This document shows positions 1-7,955 of a stretch of 64,000 nucleotides of DNA, piece by piece (within the stretch, counting starts at the first letter, position 1; the number at the start of each line of letters is the position of its first letter). Position numbers and translations under genes: made by a program. This DNA is from JANXLS01 sp035308565. Its GTDB lineage: Bacteria > Planctomycetota > SZUA-567 > H5-PLA8. Below the pieces are notes generated by a model. It made no database searches. It saw nothing but the letters and a program-made list of their open reading frames with translations, and had not been told where the DNA came from. The stretch is taken from the NCBI GenBank assembly GCA_035308565.1, contig DATGGK010000215.1, positions 20,086-84,085 on the forward strand. Reading direction: 5' to 3'.

Positions 1-966
1 ATCGCCGGATTGAAAGGCACGGTTGCGATGAGCAGCCGGCCCGGCCGCGGCACGCGCGTCGAATTGTGCGTGCCCATTTCGCTCGCGTCGCTCGCGGCGC
101 TGACCGTCGAGGCCGGCGGCACGACGGTTTCCGTGCCGCTCGACGCGGTGCGCGAAACGCTGCGCCTGAGCGAGGGCGACATCGCGCGCAGCGCCGATGG
201 GCTTTCGATCGCGCATCAAGGCGAGGTAATTCCATTTCTGCCGCTCGCTGGCGCAATGGGAATTTCCGCAGGACGGGCCTCCGAGCCCGTCCGATTTTCT
301 CTGCCGAAGCAGGACGGGCCCGGAGGCCCGTCCTACGAAGCGAAAGCGCGCTCGCCGCACAGTATCGCCCTGCTCGTTGAATCGGCGCCGCATGTCGTTG
401 CGATCGGTGTAAGCCGCGTGTGCGGGACCAGCAGCATTGTCGTGCGTCCGCTGCCGCTGGATGCGGGCGCCGCGCCGCTTGTGGCCGGAGTTTTTCTCGA
501 TTCGGAAGGCGTCCCGCAATTGCTTCTCGATCCACGCGGCCTCGTCGAAGCCGCGCGCGCCGGCACCGTGCAGGACCGCGCTGCGAACGTCGTCGAACGC
601 AAGCCCGTGCTGGTCATCGACGATTCGCTGACCACGCGTATGTTGGAGCACAGCATCCTCGCGTCCGCGGGTTACGAGGTGGAACTGGCTTGCTCCGCTG
701 AGGAAGGCCTGGAGAGAGCGCGCGAAAGAGTATTCGGCCTGTTCATTGTGGACGTGGAAATGCCCGGAATGGACGGATTCGAATTCGTCACGCGCACGCG
801 GGCCGATCCGGTCCTGAGCAAGATTCCCGCGATCCTCGTGACCTCGCGCAACGCGCCCGAAGATTTGGCGCGCGGAAAGAAGGCGGGCGCGAGCGCGTAC
901 ATTGTGAAAGGCGAATTCGATCAAAAGAATTTGTTGCAGACGATTGGGGATTTAATGCAACGATAA
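1..966 (+). CDS. cheA: CheA-type chemotaxis histidine kinase with C-terminal receiver, C-terminal part
   Basis: The gene enters from the left edge already in frame, so only its 3' part is present. The first residues are the end of the kinase ATPase domain (G2-box type, SSRPGRGTRVEL). A CheW-like domain follows (about residues 27-185 of the visible part), then a receiver domain (about 200-318) with the acidic pocket IDDS, phosphoacceptor Asp251 in VDVEMPGMDG and the conserved Lys in AYIVKG. CheA phosphorylates its own receiver and CheB/CheY partners. The cheB gene follows directly, which supports the assignment. A REP-like inverted pair encodes roughly residues 90-112, between the two halves of the CheW-like fold. 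The H-box and P1 domain lie outside the window, so the full architecture is not visible. Confidence 0.9.
   Translation: MAGLKGTVAMSSRPGRGTRVELCVPISLASLAALTVEAGGTTVSVPLDAVRETLRLSEGDIARSADGLSIAHQGEVIPFLPLAGAMGISAGRASEPVRFSLPKQDGPGGPSYEAKARSPHSIALLVESAPHVVAIGVSRVCGTSSIVVRPLPLDAGAAPLVAGVFLDSEGVPQLLLDPRGLVEAARAGTVQDRAANVVERKPVLVIDDSLTTRMLEHSILASAGYEVELACSAEEGLERARERVFGLFIVDVEMPGMDGFEFVTRTRADPVLSKIPAILVTSRNAPEDLARGKKAGASAYIVKGEFDQKNLLQTIGDLMQR
268..335. repeat. REP-like inverted pair inside cheA
   Basis: Two palindromes of the GGACGGGCCTCCGAGCCCGTCC type in opposite orientation. The second reads GTAGGACGGG on the minus strand. The pair is in frame with the CheW-like domain. The same pair type occurs at 59957-60024. 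Confidence 0.85.
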
Positions 967-975
967 ACGATGAAT

Positions 976-1010
976 GTGGAATGTGGAATGTGGAATGTGG
1001 AATGTGCAAT
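976..1010 (+). repeat. Heptad array, 5 x GTGGAAT
   Basis: Four exact GTGGAAT units and one GTGCAAT, starting 10 bases after the cheA stop and running into the cheB start codon. Confidence 0.9.
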
Positions 1011-2151
1011 GAAAAGAATTCGTGTCCTCGTCGTTGAAGACTCCCTCACTGTCCGCAAGCGTATTGTGGAAGTGCTGGAATCGCACGCCGAATTTGAAGT
1101 CGTCGGCGAAGCAGAGGACGGCAAGCGCGGCATTGAGTTGTGTACGACGCTTCGCCCCGATGTCATCACGCTGGACATGATGATGCCGGTAATGACAGGG
1201 CTGGCCGCGACGGAATACATCATGGCCTATTGCCCGACGCCGATTTTGATTGTCTCGGCATCGACCAACCGCGGCGAATTGTTTCGCACGTACGAGGCGC
1301 TGGCTGCCGGTGCCGTCGATGTACTCGATAAACCGCGCGGCGACGGGCCGGAAGAAGTGTGGAACCAATCGTTCATCTCCGCGGTGCGCATGGTCTCGCG
1401 CATCAAAGTTATCACGCACCCGCGCGCGCGATTGCGCGGGTCCTCGCCGAGCGGCGCGCGGCTTCCCCTCACCCCGCGGGCGGGTACGCCCGTCGGCCCT
1501 CTCCCGGAGGGAGAGGGGATGAATGCGGGTGCGCTTAGCGGAAGCAGCGCTCAACTATCGCGCGCGCGCGCAGCGGGCGACATTCGGCTGATTGCCATCG
1601 GCGCTTCCACGGGCGGGCCGGCGGCGGTGCTGGAAATTCTGCATGGGCTGCCGGCGAATTTTCCGCTGCCGATTTTGCTGGTCATGCACATAGGCGAACC
1701 GTTTGCCGCCAGTTTCGCCGAATGGCTCGACAGCCAATCGCCATTGCGCGTGGCGTATGCAAAGGATGGCGAAGCGCTGCCCGCGCCGGGCGAAGGACGC
1801 GTGATCATGGCGCCGCCGGACGTGCACTTGATTTTGAAAGGCAACCGGCTGTGTCTGACAAAATCCGCTGAACGCCATTCGTGCCGCCCGTCGGTGGATG
1901 TGCTTTTCGAATCGCTGGCGCAGAGTGCGGGAAAACAGTGCGCTGCATGTTTACTCACCGGCATGGGCCGCGACGGCGCGGCGGGAATGCTTGCGATTCG
2001 CAACGCCGGCGGAGCCACGTTCGCGCAGGATGAATCGACATCGGTAGTGTGGGGCATGCCGCGCGAGTCCATCGAGATAGGCGGCGCGGAACGGGTGTTG
2101 AGGATCGATGAGTTTGCGCCGATGTTAATGAAGTTGGCGGAAAAACGTTAA
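1009..2151 (+). CDS. cheB: Chemotaxis protein-glutamate methylesterase CheB
   Basis: CheB removes methyl groups from chemoreceptor glutamates when its receiver is phosphorylated by CheA. The receiver spans about residues 4-118, with phosphoacceptor Asp56 in TLDMMMP. The methylesterase domain spans about 190-378 and shows all three catalytic regions: Ser200 in IGASTGG, His in VMHIGEPF and Asp in LTGMGRDGAAG. An ATG at 970 gives 13 extra residues, but these are encoded entirely by a GTGGAAT heptad array, so I place the start at 1009 where the family homology begins. The linker (about residues 153-170) is encoded by a REP-like palindrome. The stop codon lies inside the next heptad array. It sits in a probable operon with cheA. 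Confidence 0.93.
   Translation: MKRIRVLVVEDSLTVRKRIVEVLESHAEFEVVGEAEDGKRGIELCTTLRPDVITLDMMMPVMTGLAATEYIMAYCPTPILIVSASTNRGELFRTYEALAAGAVDVLDKPRGDGPEEVWNQSFISAVRMVSRIKVITHPRARLRGSSPSGARLPLTPRAGTPVGPLPEGEGMNAGALSGSSAQLSRARAAGDIRLIAIGASTGGPAAVLEILHGLPANFPLPILLVMHIGEPFAASFAEWLDSQSPLRVAYAKDGEALPAPGEGRVIMAPPDVHLILKGNRLCLTKSAERHSCRPSVDVLFESLAQSAGKQCAACLLTGMGRDGAAGMLAIRNAGGATFAQDESTSVVWGMPRESIEIGGAERVLRIDEFAPMLMKLAEKR
1465..1518 (+). repeat. REP-like palindrome in the CheB linker
   Basis: CCCCTCACCCCG...GAGAGGGG palindrome with an internal GCGGGCGGGTACGCCCG hairpin. It is read in frame between the receiver and methylesterase domains. Relatives lie at 18745-18798 and 30717-30837. Confidence 0.85.
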
Positions 2152-2230
2152 AGGTTACAGGTTAAAAGTTACAGGTTTCATTGACATCGCGGTCTCAGAA
2201 AACTTGTAACCTTTAACCTGTAACTTGTAA
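2147..2230. repeat. Inverted heptad arrays (GTTACAG type) forming a hairpin
   Basis: Left arm: GTTAAAG, GTTACAG, GTTAAAA, GTTACAG (2147-2174). Right arm: CTTGTAA, CCTTTAA, CCTGTAA, CTTGTAA (2203-2230), the reverse-complement sense. The loop is about 28 nt. The cheB stop TAA (2149-2151) is inside the first heptad. Confidence 0.9.
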
Positions 2231-2255
2231 CGATTGTCGAGTATCGGGGAAATCG

Positions 2256-4307
2256 ATGTCCGCTTCGATTCTGATCGTTGACGACAGCCTCACCGTGCGC
2301 ATGGACCTGGGTGAAGCATTCGACGCGGCCGGATTTTCGCACGTGCTTTGCGCCGATCTCGCATCCGCGCGCGACGCGATGAAAGCGCAAACGTTCGCGC
2401 TGATCGTCCTCGATGTGAATTTGCCCGATGGCGACGGGATCGATTTCCTCAAAGAAATTCGAGGCAATCCCGCGACGGCGCAAACGCCGGTGATGCTGCT
2501 TTCGACGGCCGCGGAAGTGCAGGACCGCATCCGCGGTTTGAAAATTGGCGCGGACGATTACATCGGCAAGCCTTACGAAAGCAGCTACGTGATTTCGCGC
2601 GCGCGCGAGTTGGTGCGAAGCCACACGCCGCCTTCAGCGGAGACGCGAAGCGCGCGCACAACCATATTGGTGATCGACGACAGCAAGACGTATCGCGAGG
2701 AACTCAAAGCGATGCTTGCCGATGCCGGTTACGACGTCGCCGCCGCGGAGACCGGAGAAGAAGGCTTGCGTCTCGCCGTCGATCTGCGGCCCGGCGCGAT
2801 TATTGTGGACAACATGATGCCGGGCATCGACGGCCCGACGGTGATCCGCCGCTTGAAGCTTGATGAAGCGCTGCGCCGCACGCCCTGCATCCTGCTTACG
2901 GCGGTTGAGGACCGCAATAGCGAACTGCAAGCGTACGACGCGGGCGCGGATGCGTACGTGCGCAAGGAATCCGATCCGACGATTATTCTCGCGCGCTTGA
3001 GCGCCGCGTTGCGTTCCGCGGGAACGCAAACCGCACAGGCGAACGTCAGCGCTCATTTGGGGCCGAAACGAATTCTCGCCGTCGATGACAGCATGACCTA
3101 CCTGCACCAGCTCGCCGACGAATTACGCAGCGAAGGTTATGAGCCGATTCTGGCGCATTCGGGCGAAGAGAGTTTGCAGTTGCTCGCCGCTCAGCCGGTC
3201 GATTGCATTCTCATGGATTTAATCATGCCTGGGCTGTCTGGCGAGGAAACGTGCCGCCGCATCAAAGGCGAAAAATCGTTGCGCGACATTCCGCTGGTGA
3301 TGCTGACGTCGATGGACGAGAGCCAGGCCATGATCGCCGGGATCAACGCGGGCGCGGACGATTACATCACGAAGTCCGGCGATTTTGAAGTGCTGAAAGC
3401 GCGCCTGCGCGCACAGCTTCGGCGCAAACAATTCGAAGACGAAAACCGGCGCATCCGCGAGCAACTGCTGAGCAAGGAAGTCGAAGCCGCCGAAGCGCGC
3501 GCCGCGCACGAACTGGCCGAGACGCGCGCGGTGTTGCTGGCCGATCTTGAGCGCAAGAACAAGGAATTGGAGGCGTTCAGCTATTCGGTTTCGCACGATT
3601 TGCGCGCGCCGCTGAGAGCCATCGATGGATTCACGCAGGCATTGCGCGAAGATTTCGCGCACCTGCTGCCAGATGAGGGCAAGCAATATCTGGAGCGCGT
3701 CTGCACGGCCGCCCAGCGCATGGGCGAATTGATCGACGACTTGCTGGAACTGTCGCGCGTGACGCGCCACGAATTGCGTTTTGACAAAGTGAATTTGGGC
3801 GCGCTGGCCAAAACGGTTTCGGAAGAGCTTCAGCGCAGCGACTCGACGCGCAACGTTACCTTCGTGATCGCGCCGAATCTAAGCGCCGAAGCCGACGCGC
3901 CGCTGATGCGCATCGTCCTCGAAAATCTGCTGGGCAACGCGTGGAAATACACAAGCAAACAGCCGAAAGCGCGGATCGAATTCGGCGCCGAGGAGCGCAA
4001 CGGCGCGCGCACGTTTTTTGTGCGCGACGACGGCGTTGGTTTTGACATGGCGTACGTGAACAAACTTTTTGGCGCGTTTCAGCGCCTGCACAAAGCCAGC
4101 GAATTTCCGGGCAGCGGCATCGGCCTGGCGACGGTGCATCGCATCATCGACCGGCACGAGGGAAGAATCTGGGCCGAAGCGGCAGCGGGTAAAGGAGCCA
4201 GCTTTTATTTTACGCTGCCGGAGTTTATTTCAGAGGTGCGTTCGGGCCTTTGGTCGGTCGGCTCGCGCGCGGGAATGAAAGCGGTTTCATCGAAACACAA
4301 GGCGTAG
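2256..4307 (+). CDS. Hybrid histidine kinase with three N-terminal receivers
   Basis: Three receiver domains in tandem (about residues 4-120, 134-250 and 272-388), each with its phosphoacceptor Asp (Asp53 in VLDVNLP; IVDNMMP; LMDLIMP). A coiled linker (about 395-430) follows, then a dimerisation/phosphoacceptor domain with His447 in VSHDLRAPLRAID and a HATPase domain with N-box NLLGNAWKY, G1 RDDGVGFDM and G2 GSGIGLA. There is no transmembrane segment, so the protein should be cytosolic and receive phosphate or partners through its receivers. The bacteriophytochrome-like H-box and the downstream CheY-like gene (4322) suggest a kinase/Rcp-type receiver pair. A GGGGA ribosome-binding site lies 5 bases before ATG 2256. 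The signal and output are not visible. Confidence 0.9.
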   Translation: MSASILIVDDSLTVRMDLGEAFDAAGFSHVLCADLASARDAMKAQTFALIVLDVNLPDGDGIDFLKEIRGNPATAQTPVMLLSTAAEVQDRIRGLKIGADDYIGKPYESSYVISRARELVRSHTPPSAETRSARTTILVIDDSKTYREELKAMLADAGYDVAAAETGEEGLRLAVDLRPGAIIVDNMMPGIDGPTVIRRLKLDEALRRTPCILLTAVEDRNSELQAYDAGADAYVRKESDPTIILARLSAALRSAGTQTAQANVSAHLGPKRILAVDDSMTYLHQLADELRSEGYEPILAHSGEESLQLLAAQPVDCILMDLIMPGLSGEETCRRIKGEKSLRDIPLVMLTSMDESQAMIAGINAGADDYITKSGDFEVLKARLRAQLRRKQFEDENRRIREQLLSKEVEAAEARAAHELAETRAVLLADLERKNKELEAFSYSVSHDLRAPLRAIDGFTQALREDFAHLLPDEGKQYLERVCTAAQRMGELIDDLLELSRVTRHELRFDKVNLGALAKTVSEELQRSDSTRNVTFVIAPNLSAEADAPLMRIVLENLLGNAWKYTSKQPKARIEFGAEERNGARTFFVRDDGVGFDMAYVNKLFGAFQRLHKASEFPGSGIGLATVHRIIDRHEGRIWAEAAAGKGASFYFTLPEFISEVRSGLWSVGSRAGMKAVSSKHKA

Positions 4308-4321
4308 CGATTGGAGGTTGT

Positions 4322-4759
4322 ATGCGCACAAAAATAATTCTGCTGGTCGAAGACAATCCGGACGACGAGCAACTTGCGCTTCGCGCGCTGAAGAAAAACA
4401 ACGTGGTCAACGACGTGATCGTCGTGCGCGACGGCGTCGAGGCGCTGGACTGGCTCTTCGCCGCCGGAACTCACGCGCAGCGCGATCAAACGCTCGTGCC
4501 CGCGGTGATCCTGCTCGATTTGAAGCTCCCGAAATTGGATGGTTTGGAGGTGCTGAAGCAAATCCGCGCCAACGAACGCACGCGCCTGATTCCCGTCGTC
4601 GTGTTGACGACATCGAAGGAAGACAGCGACTTGCTCGCGAGCTATAGTCTCGGCGCGAACAGTTACATTCGCAAGCCTGTCGATTTTACGAAATTCACGG
4701 AAGCTGTGAGGCAACTGGGAATATACTGGCTGGCGCTGAATGAAACGCCGCCGCCGTAA
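4322..4759 (+). CDS. Single-domain response regulator, Rcp1/CheY-like
   Basis: A 145-residue receiver with the acidic pair EDN, phosphoacceptor Asp in LLDLKLPKLDG, Thr in VLTTS and Lys in YIRKPVDF. The insertion DGVEALDWLFAAGTHAQRD before the phospho-Asp is typical of the Rcp1 type that partners phytochrome-like kinases. It has no output domain and probably acts by phosphotransfer or protein binding with the kinase encoded just upstream. The reading frame is open further upstream, but an AGGTTG Shine-Dalgarno-like stretch before ATG 4322 and the domain boundary fix the start. The stop is followed after 3 bases by the left heptad array of the IVP cassette. Confidence 0.9.
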   Translation: MRTKIILLVEDNPDDEQLALRALKKNNVVNDVIVVRDGVEALDWLFAAGTHAQRDQTLVPAVILLDLKLPKLDGLEVLKQIRANERTRLIPVVVLTTSKEDSDLLASYSLGANSYIRKPVDFTKFTEAVRQLGIYWLALNETPPP

Positions 4760-4762
4760 CGG

Positions 4763-5247
4763 CAGGAGTCAGGAATCAGGAATCAGGAGTCAGGAGTCAG
4801 GAATCAGGAATCAGGAATCACGGAGAAATATATATGCCAGTTAGATCTGCGAAGGAACTTATTGTTTATCGCAAGGCGTACGATCTCGCGATGGATATTT
4901 TTCAAGCCAGCAAGCGTTTTCCAAATGAAGAACGTTTTGCGCTCACAGGACAAATACGTCGATCGTCGAGATCTGTTCCCATGAACCTTCGCGAAGCATG
5001 GGCGAGACGACGTTATCACTTGCATTTTGTGAGCAAGCTGACCGATTGCGATGGCGAAAACAGCGAAACCGACACTACGCTCGATTTCGCACGTGATTGC
5101 GGCTACATCACTGAAGGGGACATCGTGACTTGGTGTCAAAATGTCAAGAAGTTGGCAAGATGCTGGGATTGATGATCCAAGACCCTTCGTCGTTTTTACT
5201 GAATGACGAATCTGACTCCTAACCCCTGACTCCTGACCCCTGCCCTC
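4763..5247. mobile_element. Putative IVP cassette: four-helix-bundle gene between inverted heptad arrays
   Basis: The left array (4763-4818) has eight perfect 7-bp units of CAGGAGT or CAGGAAT. The right array (5213-5247) has TGACTCC, TAACCCC, TGACTCC, TGACCCC, TGCCCTC, the same words in inverted orientation. Together they bracket a single small gene and split an otherwise continuous signalling operon. The unit is about 485 bp and encodes no transposase or reverse transcriptase. Visible facts are the repeats, their orientation and the enclosed gene; mobility is inferred. A gene-free copy of the same heptad words lies at 22301-22362. Confidence 0.7.
4834..5172 (+). CDS. Four-helix-bundle protein (S23/IVP, TIGR02436-like), frameshifted 3' end
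   Basis: The open frame gives 112 residues that match the four-helix-bundle family first known from 23S rRNA intervening sequences (SKRFPNEERFALTGQIRRSS, then RRYHLHFVSKLTDCDGENSE, then FARDCGYI). After GYITEG the homology leaves this frame. The other frame from base 5121 reads HRDLVSKCQEVGKMLG and continues LMIQDPSSFLL, the expected C-terminal helix, ending at TAA 5220-5222. One base is missing near 5116-5120 (or there is a sequencing error). The restored protein would be about 129 residues, the usual family size, with its last codons and stop inside the right heptad array. By eye the gene has lower GC than its neighbours. The biochemical function of the family is unknown; it is structurally related to the DGR accessory protein Avd. 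Confidence 0.82.
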   Translation: MPVRSAKELIVYRKAYDLAMDIFQASKRFPNEERFALTGQIRRSSRSVPMNLREAWARRRYHLHFVSKLTDCDGENSETDTTLDFARDCGYITEGDIVTWCQNVKKLARCWD

Positions 5248-5260
5248 TGAGGATCGCCCT

Positions 5261-6781
5261 ATGAGCAAACCGATTCGCGTCCTGGTCGTTGAAGATTCGG
5301 AAGACGACCATTACCTGCTGCTGCGCGAACTGCGGCGTAACGATTACGCACCGGAGTCGCTTCGCGTTGAGATACCGGAAACGATGAACGCTGCGCTCAA
5401 TAAAGAGGCGTGGGACATCGTCATCTCGGATTACGCGCTGCCGCAGTTCAGCGCGCCGGCGGCGTTGAAGCTTGTGCAGGACCGCGGCATCGATCTGCCT
5501 TTCATCATCATGTCGGGCGCGGTGGGCGAGGAGCGCGCAGTCGCGGCGCTCAAAGCGGGCGCGCACGATTTCATTCCAAAAGGCGCGATGCCGCGGCTGG
5601 TGCCGGCGATCGAGCGCGAATTGCGCGAGGCCGAAAGCCGGCGGGCGCGGCGCAAAGCGGAAGCCGAGGTCAGCGATCTCTACGAGAATGCGCCGTGCGG
5701 TTATCACTCGCTCGACAGTGACGGCATTTTCGTGCGCATCAACAACACCGAGCTTTCTTGGCTTGGCTACAAGCGCGAAGAAATCGTCGGCGTGAAAAGA
5801 TTCAGGGACCTCGTCGCGCCGAACAGCCGCAAAGTTTACGAGGATGCTTTCGAAGCGTTCAAAGCGAGCGGATCGGTGCGCGACGTGGAATACAACATCG
5901 TTCGCAAAGACGGCTCGATCATGCCGGTGCTGTTGAACTCGTCGCTGATCCGCGATGCGCAGGGTCGCTACGTGATGAGCCGCTCGATCGTCTTCGACAC
6001 CAGCGAACGCAAGCGGCTCGAAGAGCAATTGCGCCATTCGCAAAAGCTCGACGCGATCGGCAAATTCGCGGGCAGCGTGGCCAGCGATTTCAACAACATG
6101 ATCGCGCTGATTCTCAAACATTCGCAGGGCACGCTGGACAGCTTGAAGCCGGGCGACGCGATGAGCCGGCCGCTGACGCTTATTAATGAGACCGGTAAAA
6201 AGGCGGCGGCGCTGACCAAATTGTTGCTCGCGTTCAGCCGTCGGCAATCGGTCGATGCGAAAGTGCTGGACCTTTATTACATCGTGGCCGGAATGGAGGC
6301 AATGCTGCGGCGCATGCTGCGCGAGAACATAACCATCGAAATGAAGCTGGACTCATCCGGCGCGCGCGTCAAAGCCAACCCGGAACAGATCGAGCAGATT
6401 GTGATGATCCTTGTCGAAAACGCCGGCGACGCGATGCCTGCGGGCGGCACGCTGCGTTTCGAAACATCGCGCGCGGCGCTCGACGAAAATTATTGCCGCA
6501 CGCATTCCGGTGTGAAGCCTGGCGCGTACGCAGTGCTCTCGATCAGCGACACGGGCTGCGGCATCGCCGATCCGGTGATGCCGTTTATTTTCGAGCCATT
6601 TTTCACGACGAAGGAGCACGGCAAAGGCGCGGGGCTTGGGCTTTCGGCGGTCTACGGCATCGTCAAACAAGCGGGCGGCTGCATCGACGTGTTCAGCGAG
6701 ATCGGAAAGGGCACGGCGTTTAAGATTTATCTCCCGCGCGTCGAGGACCCCGCGGCGCCATCGGTCGGCGCTGCGCACTGA
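5261..6781 (+). CDS. REC-PAS sensor kinase-like protein lacking the phosphoacceptor His
   Basis: An N-terminal receiver (about residues 5-122, Asp in VISDYALP, Lys in FIPKG) is followed by a PAS domain (about 137-255), a dimerisation helix and a HATPase domain (about 370-495) with G1 ISDTGCGI, F-box FEPFFTTK and G2 GKGAGLGLSA. Kinases of this class read GGIAHDFNN at the H-box; here the segment is GSVASDFNN, so the phosphoacceptor His is replaced by Ser275. Autophosphorylation in the normal way is therefore unlikely, and the protein may bind ATP and act on partners, or be regulatory only. The start at 5261 follows the right heptad array by 13 bases. It lies in the same direction as the kinase/receiver genes upstream. 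Confidence 0.88.
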   Translation: MSKPIRVLVVEDSEDDHYLLLRELRRNDYAPESLRVEIPETMNAALNKEAWDIVISDYALPQFSAPAALKLVQDRGIDLPFIIMSGAVGEERAVAALKAGAHDFIPKGAMPRLVPAIERELREAESRRARRKAEAEVSDLYENAPCGYHSLDSDGIFVRINNTELSWLGYKREEIVGVKRFRDLVAPNSRKVYEDAFEAFKASGSVRDVEYNIVRKDGSIMPVLLNSSLIRDAQGRYVMSRSIVFDTSERKRLEEQLRHSQKLDAIGKFAGSVASDFNNMIALILKHSQGTLDSLKPGDAMSRPLTLINETGKKAAALTKLLLAFSRRQSVDAKVLDLYYIVAGMEAMLRRMLRENITIEMKLDSSGARVKANPEQIEQIVMILVENAGDAMPAGGTLRFETSRAALDENYCRTHSGVKPGAYAVLSISDTGCGIADPVMPFIFEPFFTTKEHGKGAGLGLSAVYGIVKQAGGCIDVFSEIGKGTAFKIYLPRVEDPAAPSVGAAH

Positions 6782-6854
6782 AATTCGGAGCGGTGTAGCC
6801 ATATTGATCGTTGGCGCGTTTTTTGATAGGTCCAATGGGGCAGATGGGGCCAAT

Positions 6855-7925
6855 ATGAGGCATCGGCAAGTGATCTTCGTTGCGTGCGCGATTTTTGCAT
6901 TCACGCTTCGCGCGGAAACGCTGGTGCTTGTCGCCGGCGGCGGCAACGGACCCGACGGCGGACCGGCGATTGGCGCGAAAATAAATCATCCGTTTGCGGC
7001 GAGCATCGACAAAGCCGGCAATCTGTACACGCCGGAGTTTTCGGGCAACTGCGTGCGCAAGATCGATCCGAAGGGGATCATCACCACTATTGCCGGCACC
7101 GGCGCGAAGGCGTACTCGGGCGATGGCGGCCCCGCGCTCAAATCCGAAATGAATTGGATGCACCACCTCATCGTCGGCCCCGATGGAAATCTGTACGTCG
7201 CCGACACCGGAAATTCATGCGTGCGAAAAATCGATCTGACAACAGGGATCATTACGACGGTCGCGGGAACAGGAAAAAAAGGTTTCAGCGGCGACGGCGG
7301 TCCGGCGGTGAAAGCTGAGTTCGGCAACATCTATTGCATTTCGTTCGATGCGAAAGGCGAGCGCATGTATCTGCTCGATCTGGATAATCGGCGCGTGCGC
7401 GTCGTGGACATGAAATCGGGCGTCGTCACGACGTTCGCTGGCAACGGGCAGAAAGGCGTGCCGAAGAATGGCGCGGATGCGGCGACGGCGCCGCTGGTCG
7501 ATCCGCGCGCGGTGGCCGCGGACGCGAACGGAAACGTGTACATCTTGGAACGCAGCGGCAACGCGCTGCGCGTAGTCGATGCGAGCGGGAAAATCAAAAC
7601 CGTCGCCGGCACCGGCAAGAAGGGTTTTAGCGGCGATGGCGGCGACGCGCTCAAAGCGGAGTTCGCCGGACCGAAGCACATCTTTGCCGATCACGACGGC
7701 AGCGTGCTGATCGCCGACAGCGACAACCATGTGGTGCGGCGATATTCGCCGAAGGACGGCAAAATCACGCGCGTCGCCGGCAGCGGGAAAATGGGCACCG
7801 AGGGCTTGAACGGCCCGCCGGAAAATGCGCAGTTGAATCAGCCGCACGGCGTGTATGTGGATGCAGGCGGGACGATTTATATCTGCGACAGCATGAACGA
7901 CCGCATTTTGAAAATTGTGAAGTGA
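6855..7925 (+). CDS. Exported NHL-repeat beta-propeller protein
   Basis: A 356-residue protein with an N-terminal signal peptide (ATG 6855, hydrophobic core VIFVACAIFAFTL, cleavage near LRA-E). It then carries about five NHL-type repeats, each with the signature ITTIAGTG/GFSGDGGPA and a following strand such as NLYVADTGN or VLIADSDN. Such propellers usually bind proteins, carbohydrates or nucleic acids and have no catalytic residues that can be read here. The reading frame is open further upstream but runs through the end of the preceding gene, and the signal peptide argues for 6855. It is followed by a Tat-exported isomerase-like gene with a 30-base gap, so the two may be cotranscribed. Confidence 0.85.
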   Translation: MRHRQVIFVACAIFAFTLRAETLVLVAGGGNGPDGGPAIGAKINHPFAASIDKAGNLYTPEFSGNCVRKIDPKGIITTIAGTGAKAYSGDGGPALKSEMNWMHHLIVGPDGNLYVADTGNSCVRKIDLTTGIITTVAGTGKKGFSGDGGPAVKAEFGNIYCISFDAKGERMYLLDLDNRRVRVVDMKSGVVTTFAGNGQKGVPKNGADAATAPLVDPRAVAADANGNVYILERSGNALRVVDASGKIKTVAGTGKKGFSGDGGDALKAEFAGPKHIFADHDGSVLIADSDNHVVRRYSPKDGKITRVAGSGKMGTEGLNGPPENAQLNQPHGVYVDAGGTIYICDSMNDRILKIVK

Positions 7926-7955
7926 AGCCGGAAAGTTGCTCAAGGAATAATTTAA

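Noticed and set aside
970..1008. N-terminal extension of CheB from ATG 970
   Set aside because: The 13 residues are pure heptad translation (NVECGMWNVEC) and have no counterpart in CheB proteins.
4763..5247. Diversity-generating retroelement (because the four-helix-bundle fold resembles Avd)
   Set aside because: No reverse transcriptase, template repeat or variable repeat is present in the window.
4834..5247. Intervening sequence inside a 23S rRNA gene
   Set aside because: No rRNA sequence flanks the S23-type gene; it lies between two protein-coding genes.
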